A stretch of DNA of 6,346 nucleotides from Ignavibacteria bacterium (GTDB lineage Bacteria; Bacteroidota; Ignavibacteria; Ignavibacteriales; Melioribacteraceae), in the NCBI GenBank assembly GCA_003233295.1, contig QILJ01000429.1, positions 1 through 6,346 of the forward strand. The letters run 5' to 3'. The position numbers were made by a program, and so were the translations under genes. Below the pieces are notes generated by a model. That model saw only the letters and a list, made by a program, of their open reading frames with translations, was not told the DNA's origin and made no database searches. Shown in pieces: positions 1 through 4,272 of the stretch; the stretch's first letter is position 1; each line of letters begins with the position of its first letter.

Positions 1-1820
1 ATCCTATCAACCACCTCGCGCCAGAATTCAACAGGAAACATTTCATCAAACTGCGCCCTAGTCATTGCATGGTCTGCCCGCGATGGGATATCTCCTCCTC
101 TGCCTGGCTGAGGGTACCACAAACGAGAAAAATGTTTTTTAGCCAATGTCATTGCAGCATCAAAACGAATGATCGAGAATCTGCGTGCGACATCAATTAT
201 CTTTTGGATCACAGCTTCACGAACTTCCTGCTTCAGCAAATCCAGTTGTGCAGTATCGTTCCACGGCATCATCGTTCCGTCGTTCCCGTGATAGATATAC
301 CGAATATCATTATAGCGTTTATCAATTCTTCTGAAGACAACAGCGGCGTCAGTTTTTCTCCAATAACCGTCCTCAATTTTTATCTCTATATCGGGATGTT
401 CGGATAAATCCTCACCGGTAAATTGATAAGACGGGAAAGGCGATTCGAGAACTTGTATAAAATAATCAGGATGATTGATAACCCAATCTGAAAAAATACC
501 TGTATGATTCGGCACCATGTCGCTTGCAAGACGAATACCCCGCTGTTTTGCTTTTTCGTTCAGTACTTGAAATGCTTCTTCTCCCCCGATATCGTGTGCA
601 ATTTGATAATCGTATAAAGAATATGCTGATGCAACCGCATCAATATTTCCCATTATGTGTTTGATCCTTTTAGAAGCGGGACTCCGTTCCCAAACTCCGA
701 TAAGCCATAACCCGTTCATATTCCAATGAGCAAGCTGGTCCAATTCTTCATCGGGGATTTCGTCCAAACGCCTTATCTGCCGCTGATATTTTTTCGATAA
801 CTGATCGAGCCATACATAAACATTTTTTGCAATCATAACTACGTTCGGCATCCATGGAATATCGGAAGTGAATCTTTCCGGTTCATCGTAATCGTCCAGA
901 CTATCCTCAAGGTAATTATAACCGGATTTACCAAGCGCAGCACCGTCAAGCCAATCCATCTTTCCTTTATACTGAGGGACAATGGAAGGTCCGGGACCGC
1001 CGCCAGGACCGCCTAACATAATCTCTTCCTTGATCAGATCTTTACTTGTAAGTATCTTGTTGTGGAATTCATCTTTTAAAACAATTTTCCATTTTTCTGA
1101 AATGAATTCCAACTGCGCTTCAAAGTTATCGGGGTTTTTTAATATAGGAGTTTTAAGAAATGTGATCAGATCTTGGTCTTCTTCCCCTATCGGTTTTTCA
1201 TTCTCAAAGAATTTGCCAATCTCTGAAATTAACTGCTTATACTGTTTCTTCTTTGAAATATATTCTTCATCAAAAAGTTCTTTTATATTTTTATTTGCCG
1301 GATTGATATTTGCGAAGTTCAATAGAACAAGTTCTTCCAAAGTGATTAGATAATTTGATCTGCTCCCGGTATAGGAATTTAGGTAATCGAAAATTGTGAG
1401 CTTACCTTTGTAAACTTCAACAGGAGGAAACTTTTCAACAAAATCGAATAACAATTGTCTCAGTCCATCTTCACCTATTTTGTTCTCCAAATATGCACGG
1501 GCTTTGCTAAATACTTTCGGATTTATTTCCTCTTCATAAATGCGAATTACGAAATGAAATATCTCATCAATTAAACCGGCGGCATTAACTTCACTTACCT
1601 TCAGCTTATTTGCATCATCTCTTTCTTTATTCAGAATTGCGACAAACTTTCTAACTTGAGTGAAATTTGCAAAAATAACATTCCCGTTGAACGAGAAGAG
1701 TTCATCGGATATACCATATTTCTTTCTAAGATGAGCAGCTATATGGAATTCATTTTTATAGGAGCTTGTATTGCCTCTTCTGGGAAATCTGTCCGACTTA
1801 GTTTGTATTCGCATTGCCAT
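1..1820 (-). CDS. GH13 alpha-amylase family protein, N-terminal part (3' end outside window)
   Basis: The minus strand is open from ATG at 1820 to the window edge, giving 606 residues without a stop. A TAA codon lies immediately upstream in frame, so ATG 1820 is the earliest ATG; ATG 1814 is an alternative, and neither has an SD sequence. Residues 1 to about 265 form a charged, probably helical region I do not recognise. A Gly/Pro-rich linker (LGGPGGGPGP) follows near residue 268. The catalytic barrel starts near W323, with a beta strand GLWLIGVW (370-377), a YDY motif at 403-405, conserved region I DMVPNH (434-439) and region II RFDAAM (R552, D554 as predicted nucleophile). The region III acid and region IV Asp lie beyond the edge. 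GH13 enzymes cleave or transfer alpha-glucosidic bonds; the exact substrate cannot be told here. No signal peptide is visible, so a cytoplasmic role in glycogen or maltodextrin metabolism is plausible but inferred. It lies 77 bp downstream of the thioesterase gene. Confidence 0.88.
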   Translation of the reverse strand, partial: MAMRIQTKSDRFPRRGNTSSYKNEFHIAAHLRKKYGISDELFSFNGNVIFANFTQVRKFVAILNKERDDANKLKVSEVNAAGLIDEIFHFVIRIYEEEINPKVFSKARAYLENKIGEDGLRQLLFDFVEKFPPVEVYKGKLTIFDYLNSYTGSRSNYLITLEELVLLNFANINPANKNIKELFDEEYISKKKQYKQLISEIGKFFENEKPIGEEDQDLITFLKTPILKNPDNFEAQLEFISEKWKIVLKDEFHNKILTSKDLIKEEIMLGGPGGGPGPSIVPQYKGKMDWLDGAALGKSGYNYLEDSLDDYDEPERFTSDIPWMPNVVMIAKNVYVWLDQLSKKYQRQIRRLDEIPDEELDQLAHWNMNGLWLIGVWERSPASKRIKHIMGNIDAVASAYSLYDYQIAHDIGGEEAFQVLNEKAKQRGIRLASDMVPNHTGIFSDWVINHPDYFIQVLESPFPSYQFTGEDLSEHPDIEIKIEDGYWRKTDAAVVFRRIDKRYNDIRYIYHGNDGTMMPWNDTAQLDLLKQEVREAVIQKIIDVARRFSIIRFDAAMTLAKKHFSRLWYPQPGRGGDIPSRADHAMTRAQFDEMFPVEFWREVVDR

Positions 1821-1897
1821 TTAAATTATATGGATAATTATTCTTATAACTTACAAAATAAATTGATAATCGATTTAAAAATATTTAACAAATTATT
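1821..1897 (-). other. AT-rich gap between thioesterase and GH13 genes
   Basis: These 77 bp are strongly AT-rich and hold no clear terminator. A weak promoter-like pair TTGTTA and TATCAA with a 17-nt spacer can be read on the minus strand, and TATAAT sits 4 nt before the GH13 ATG. Neither is convincing, so cotranscription from upstream of the thioesterase is as likely as a separate promoter. Confidence 0.3.
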
Positions 1898-2314
1898 TTA
1901 TTCTTCGCTTATCAAATATTTTTCAAATTTTCTTCTATGTTCCTCTGTCAACCTGAACGGCTTATTTGTTTCACCATTAATGAATAAACCTTTTTGACTT
2001 CCCGCAGCGGCAAGTATCTCGTCATTTTTATAAAATCTGAATTCTATTATTGCCGACGCCAGATTAAGCTTAGATATCCAAACTTCGACAGTCACACTGT
2101 CTCCATAAAATATCGGCTGCTTATAGGTAATTTCAGTACTGACAAGCACAGGGAATATTCCAGATTTTTCCAATTCAGTTGCAGACAATCCGATAGCATC
2201 TAGAAGTTTCAATCTGCCAATTTCCATCCATTCGATATAGACGATATTACTCAAATGATGCACAAAATCTATCTGGTAGGTATAAACTTCTAAATCAAAT
2301 TTTAGTTTTTTCAT
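1898..2314 (-). CDS. Hotdog-fold acyl-CoA thioesterase (4HBT/YbgC-FadM type)
   Basis: The product has 138 residues, the usual length for a single-hotdog 4HBT thioesterase. The N-terminal motif has Y13, D16, H20, N23 and Y26, followed by the long helix IEWMEIGRLKLL. D16 corresponds to the catalytic Asp of YbgC-type enzymes. ITYKQPIFYGD (62-72) and the following strands match the second half of the hotdog sheet. Where relatives often have Ala-Gly before the conserved His, this protein has V18-H19. The family hydrolyses acyl-CoA (or acyl-ACP) thioesters in the cytoplasm; the acyl chain preferred here is unknown. The ATG at 2314 has no SD sequence, but a promoter-like TATATTTG lies about 34 bp upstream. 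It ends in TAA, 77 bp before the GH13 gene on the same strand. A shared transcript is possible, although the functions are not obviously linked. Confidence 0.88.
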   Translation of the reverse strand: MKKLKFDLEVYTYQIDFVHHLSNIVYIEWMEIGRLKLLDAIGLSATELEKSGIFPVLVSTEITYKQPIFYGDSVTVEVWISKLNLASAIIEFRFYKNDEILAAAGSQKGLFINGETNKPFRLTEEHRRKFEKYLISEE

Positions 2315-2347
2315 TTTGCTGATATCATATTTGTTAGTTTTCCTTCA

Positions 2348-2379
2348 CAAATATACGCAATACAATTTATTTTGAGAAA
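2348..2379 (-). promoter_or_regulatory. Candidate promoter of the thioesterase gene
   Basis: On the minus strand TATATTTG (2355-2348) matches the Bacteroidota -7 element TAnnTTTG exactly. A TTTC (2379-2376) lies 20 nt upstream, one base off the -33 TTTG element. Transcription would begin near 2341, leaving a leader of about 27 nt. The site lies just downstream of the terminator candidate, which fits a new transcription unit starting here. Confidence 0.4.
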
Positions 2380-2388
2380 AATAAGAAT

Positions 2389-2429
2389 CCCAACTTCTAA
2401 AACTAATTAAGGCGTTTCAAGAAGTTGGG
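2389..2429 (-). terminator. Intrinsic terminator candidate, leftward
   Basis: CCCAACTTCT and AGAAGTTGGG form a perfect 10-bp inverted repeat (2389-2398 and 2420-2429). Inner AAAC/GTTT arms (2400-2403 and 2414-2417) can extend it across a small asymmetric internal loop, leaving a 10-nt loop. On the minus strand the stem is followed by ATTCTTATTTTTCTC, a T-rich tail; on the plus strand there is no T tract. It would stop transcripts coming from the nitroreductase/MarR side before the thioesterase gene. Confidence 0.55.
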
Positions 2430-2624
2430 GGTGATAACCCAAATGGTTATTTGTAGAAAGTTATCATCTCTTACTCCAAGTAAAGCGTTTATTCATCAGA
2501 AGGCTTCTAATGCATAATTAGGGTTAAACCATTTAAGAGCTGCAATTAAAGCTAAACTAAATTTTAAATAAAATATGGTGGCTAAAACTAATCCATCAAC
2601 TGACTTAGGAGTCTTTATTTTTAG
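2403..2624 (-). pseudogene. Possible remnant of a small membrane-protein gene with two adjacent TGA codons
   Basis: The minus strand shows a frame from the codon after TAG (2627-2625) to a TAG at 2405-2403: 73 codons that read like protein except for TGA TGA at 2498-2493. The first half has a hydrophobic segment (LVLATIFYLKFSLALIAAL, about 20 residues) consistent with a membrane helix. After the two TGA codons the reading continues as INALLGVRDDNF, then a hydrophobic stretch, and ends PNFLKRLN inside the terminator hairpin. There is no ATG or SD sequence at the 5' end. If both TGA codons were Trp, the frame would be continuous. The full-length genes in the window use TGG for Trp, so TGA is probably a stop here and the frame is most simply a decayed gene. 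I do not recognise the family, and chance openness in AT-rich DNA is not excluded. Confidence 0.3.
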
Positions 2625-2705
2625 CTAAATTTGGTTTTATGCAAGCGGCGGTATCAATAATATTATCAAAGTCAAGCACAACAGTTTGTCAATCTTCCAA
2701 TTTGT

Positions 2706-3155
2706 TTACTCTCGAATTTTATCTAAAAGTTTGTTTAACTCTCGTACTTCTTTCAGTGATAAATTACGCAAAAGATTATCTATTGTTTTCTCACAGCTAT
2801 CCATATTTTCCAACAATTTTAATCCGTTTTTTGTAATGTCAACATCTTTTTGCCTCCTATCGGCATGATTTTCCTGTCGATTAACCAGACCGCTAGCGTA
2901 TAATTTATCAACAATCCGGCTTACATCTGAGTTTTTATCCAACATTCTCTCTTTTATAAATCCAATAGAAAGAGGAGCTTCGGAACGAAACCCCCTTAAT
3001 ATTTTTAAAATATTATATTGTGATTCAGTTAATCCATGTTTTTTTAAGGATTGATGAAAATCATAAATTAGTTGTTTAACTGTATAATTCAGATTAATCA
3101 ATCCCTTGTGGTATTCATTCCTGAAACGACCCTTTAATTCATCTTCAATACGCAT
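2706..3155 (-). CDS. MarR-family transcriptional regulator
   Basis: The product has 149 residues, a normal MarR length. Helix LTESQYNILKILRG (42-55) starts the winged helix-turn-helix. The likely recognition helix spans about 75-89 (NSDVSRIVDKLYASG), and the wing carries D99 and R101 (HADRRQKDV), matching the conserved D-x-R of MarR wings. Long N- and C-terminal helices would form the dimer interface. C121 is the only cysteine, so a thiol switch is possible but unsupported. MarR proteins usually repress nearby genes and release DNA on binding phenolic or oxidising ligands. The gene lies 119 bp downstream of a nitroreductase on the same strand, an arrangement reminiscent of MhqR and MhqN, so control of the nitroreductase is the best inference. 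The ATG at 3155 has no SD sequence. Stop is TAA. Confidence 0.92.
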   Translation of the reverse strand: MRIEDELKGRFRNEYHKGLINLNYTVKQLIYDFHQSLKKHGLTESQYNILKILRGFRSEAPLSIGFIKERMLDKNSDVSRIVDKLYASGLVNRQENHADRRQKDVDITKNGLKLLENMDSCEKTIDNLLRNLSLKEVRELNKLLDKIRE

Positions 3156-3231
3156 GTTCTATTTTTATTGTTTTTGTTAAATCTAATATTTCAATTTAAT
3201 TATATTTATGATTTTTTACTTGATTTTATAC

Positions 3232-3254
3232 ACAGTACAGTTCAATTTCACTGT
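3232..3254. promoter_or_regulatory. ACAGT dyad upstream of the MarR gene
   Basis: Two abutting ACAGT copies (3232-3241) and an inverted ACTGT (3250-3254) surround TCAATTTC. On the minus strand a TATAAA lies just downstream of this dyad. It could be an operator or promoter element for the regulator gene. The arms are only 5 bp and do not resemble the GTTNNNAC array upstream of the nitroreductase. Confidence 0.2.
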
Positions 3255-3274
3255 CATAGACACTTCCGGCATCC

Positions 3275-3892
3275 TTAAATAATTGTTGAAATATCTTCAA
3301 ACAACCGGCGAGGACGACGCGGATAAAGTTGTTTACTTTTGTCATAATATCCCATACAAATTGTCATAACAACCGATTCCGAGTCTTTCAATTCAAATTC
3401 TTTATGAATACCGTCAAAATCAATTCCACTCATCGGGTGTGTATCAACACCAAATTCTTTCGCCGCAATCATTATTGACATTGCTAATAATCCGGCATTA
3501 CTTTCAGCAAATTTGAGTTTACGTTCATCGCTTGAACCATAAAGGAACGAAGCTGCTTGCTTTGCACCATCAACCATCTGCTGATTACCGCCGACGCTTT
3601 GAAGCATCTCATCCCAGACAGGATTTGCATCTGCATATCCTTCTTTATTACCAATTATAATTAAAGTTGCAGACGCTTCCAGAATTTTTTCCTGCTGATT
3701 TGCTAAATCAAAAAGTCTCTTTTTCTTTTCTTCTGACTTTACAACTAATATTCTCCACGGTTGAAGATTAAAAGCCGATGGCGCCAAAACCGCAAGATTA
3801 ATTATTTCTTTTATCTGAGATTCTTCGATATTCTTATCTTTATCAAAAAAATTCACTGAACGTCTTTCGTCGAATAATGCTTTTGTTTCCAT
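3275..3892 (-). CDS. Nitroreductase-family FMN oxidoreductase
   Basis: The product has 205 residues, typical of the family. The N-terminal RRSVNFF (10-16) corresponds to the FMN-phosphate-binding RRS motif, with N14 where Arg is common. PSAFNLQPWR (38-47) is the conserved FMN-contact segment. The helix AGLLAMSIMIAAKEFGVDTHPMSGID (133-158) matches the central helix and HPMxG turn, and the C-terminal PRRPRR (191-196) fits the family's terminal basic motif. These enzymes use NAD(P)H and FMN to reduce nitroaromatics, quinones or similar electrophiles in the cytoplasm, usually as homodimers. The natural substrate is not evident. The start is fixed by a good SD (AAGGAG, 7 nt before ATG 3892). The downstream MarR neighbour and the operator-like repeats over the promoter suggest ligand-inducible control. 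The overall composition resembles MhqN/YdgI-type proteins, but this assignment is from motif memory only. Confidence 0.92.
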   Translation of the reverse strand: METKALFDERRSVNFFDKDKNIEESQIKEIINLAVLAPSAFNLQPWRILVVKSEEKKKRLFDLANQQEKILEASATLIIIGNKEGYADANPVWDEMLQSVGGNQQMVDGAKQAASFLYGSSDERKLKFAESNAGLLAMSIMIAAKEFGVDTHPMSGIDFDGIHKEFELKDSESVVMTICMGYYDKSKQLYPRRPRRLFEDISTII

Positions 3893-3899
3893 TTTAATA

Positions 3900-3905
3900 C
3901 TCCTT
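3900..3905 (-). promoter_or_regulatory. Shine-Dalgarno site of the nitroreductase gene
   Basis: AAGGAG lies 7 nt before ATG 3892 on the minus strand and fixes the start. It is notable because none of the other genes here has a recognisable SD sequence. Confidence 0.75.
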
Positions 3906-3914
3906 AAGTTTTAA

Positions 3915-3957
3915 ATTTGTTATTACAAATATATGTTATAACTTTATATGTTGCAAC
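3915..3957. promoter_or_regulatory. Triple operator-like dyad array over the nitroreductase promoter
   Basis: Three related dyads follow each other: GTTATTAC (3919-3926, inside the 6-bp inverted repeat ATTTGT/ACAAAT at 3915-3930), the perfect palindrome GTTATAAC (3935-3942) and the perfect palindrome GTTGCAAC (3950-3957). Their spacing is 16 and 15 bp. The two right-hand sites share the 11-mer pattern TATGTTRYAAC. They cover both promoter elements and the predicted start region, the expected place for a repressor. The neighbouring MarR protein is the obvious candidate ligand-responsive binder; this is inferred from position. Confidence 0.5.
3926..3957 (-). promoter_or_regulatory. Promoter candidate of the nitroreductase gene
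   Basis: On the minus strand, TTGCAA (3956-3951), a 17-nt spacer and TATATT (3933-3928) form a sigma70-like promoter. The same bases can be read as GTTG, 20 nt, then TATATTTG, close to the Bacteroidota TTTG/TAnnTTTG promoter. Transcription would start around 3920, giving a leader of about 28 nt that includes the SD. The promoter overlaps the operator-like dyads. Confidence 0.6.
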
Positions 3958-4000
3958 ACATATTGAATATATTTTTCCAATTATATCTGTGCACATTGTT

Positions 4001-4109
4001 GTTGAACAGATTACTAATCTGTTTTACAATAAATTAAGCTCTGAATTGCTGTATTTTTTCAGCAATTCGGGGCTAAATTAGAATCAATAAAAACAATTGA
4101 TTATAACAG
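4001..4109 (+). repeat. Palindromic element, copy 1
   Basis: This is the first of two direct copies. It begins with the palindrome AACAGATTA-C-TAATCTGTT (4005-4023) and continues into the large hairpin at 4037-4074 and an AT-rich tail. Positions 4001-4060 match 4151-4210 at 45 of 60 bases without gaps (offset 150). The tail resembles copy 2 once small gaps are allowed. The right boundary is uncertain. The strand sign is arbitrary. Confidence 0.5.
4037..4074. repeat. Large stem-loop in copy 1
   Basis: The perfect 9-bp arms GAATTGCTG and CAGCAATTC enclose the 8-nt loop TATTTTTT. Continuing outward, two G-T wobbles and normal pairs extend the stem to 15 bp (4037-4051 with 4060-4074), and after an A-A mismatch AATT/AATT adds four more. 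No T tract follows on either strand, so it does not look like an ordinary intrinsic terminator. Confidence 0.6.
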
Positions 4110-4111
4110 CT

Positions 4112-4129
4112 AGGAAAAATATTTTTCCT
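4112..4129. repeat. Perfect 18-bp palindrome
   Basis: AGGAAAAATATTTTTCCT is self-complementary without any centre gap. Flanking TAAC (4104-4107) and GTTA (4130-4133) can extend it past a 4-nt bulge. It lies between the two element copies and has no counterpart at +150. It could be a protein-binding site or part of the mobile palindromic element. Confidence 0.5.
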
Positions 4130-4150
4130 GTTAAATTTAACAAAATATGC

Positions 4151-4240
4151 GTAGCACAGAATAGTATTCTGTGTTACAAAATATTTGCCCCAGAATCGCT
4201 GTATTTTTTTTACTAAATTGAAATTAGTCAATCATTAAAG
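4151..4240 (+). repeat. Palindromic element, copy 2
   Basis: Copy 2 starts with the dyad GTAGCACAGAATA-G-TATTCTGTGTTAC (4151-4177: 13-bp arms with one wobble). GAATCGCTGTATTTTTT (4193-4209) mirrors GAATTGCTGTATTTTTT of copy 1 (4043-4059) exactly 150 bp away. The 3' arm of the large hairpin is missing here: after the T run the sequence jumps to CTAAATT, matching copy 1 beyond its hairpin. The tail AATTAG(TC)AATCATTAAAG resembles AATTAGAATCAATAAAA of copy 1. Confidence 0.5.
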
Positions 4241-4248
4241 TATATTTT
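4217..4248 (+). promoter_or_regulatory. Promoter candidate of mutS
   Basis: TTGAAA (4218-4223), a 17-nt spacer and TATATT (4241-4246) form a good sigma70-like promoter, five of six at each box. Read the Bacteroidota way it is ATTG, 20 nt, TATATTTT. The start would fall near 4253, about 20 nt before the ATG. The -35 box lies in the tail of repeat copy 2. Confidence 0.6.
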
Positions 4249-4272
4249 CATGTTATATTAAAATTGGTATGT

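Larger units (their letters stand above)
2315..2705. other. Gene-poor stretch between MarR and thioesterase genes
   Basis: These 391 bp hold no intact gene. From right to left they contain about 80 bp of nondescript sequence after the MarR stop, the TGA-interrupted frame, the terminator hairpin and the thioesterase promoter candidate. Additional small dyads are visible, such as ATAACC/GGTTAT (2434-2439 and 2445-2450) and a wider TGATAAC/GTTATCA pair (2432-2438 and 2460-2466). They are not clearly functional. Confidence 0.6.
3893..4272. other. Divergent intergenic region between nitroreductase and mutS genes
   Basis: These 380 bp hold no gene. From left to right they contain the SD, promoter and operator-like array of the nitroreductase, then the two diverged copies of a palindromic element with an extra palindrome between them, and finally the mutS promoter. 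Palindromes take up an unusual share of the central 200 bp. Confidence 0.7.

Noticed and set aside
69..1997. Plus-strand open frames at 69-407, 982-1353 and 1656-1997
   Set aside because: They overlap the strongly supported minus-strand GH13 and thioesterase genes and their products show no family features; they are antisense shadows.
2403..2624. Host-wide use of TGA as Trp
   Set aside because: The GH13 and MutS frames use TGG for their Trp residues and contain no in-frame TGA, so the local TGA TGA does not justify a changed code.
2561..2640. Short inverted repeats GCTAAAA/TTTTAGC and GACT/AGTC as insertion-sequence ends or a terminator
   Set aside because: The arms are only 4-7 bp in AT-rich DNA, with no target-site duplication and no transposase; not above what chance would give.
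1994..2868. Plus-strand open frames at 1994-2203, 2639-2836 and 2686-2868
   Set aside because: They lie antisense to the thioesterase and MarR genes, have no ribosome-binding site and no recognisable product.
4037..4074. Large stem-loop as an intrinsic terminator of an adjacent gene
   Set aside because: Both flanking genes point away from it and neither strand has a T tract after the stem; the run of T is in the loop.
4001..4240. CRISPR array or riboswitch in the intergenic region
   Set aside because: There are only two diverged copies at 150-bp spacing, with no spacer-sized periodicity and no recognised riboswitch core.
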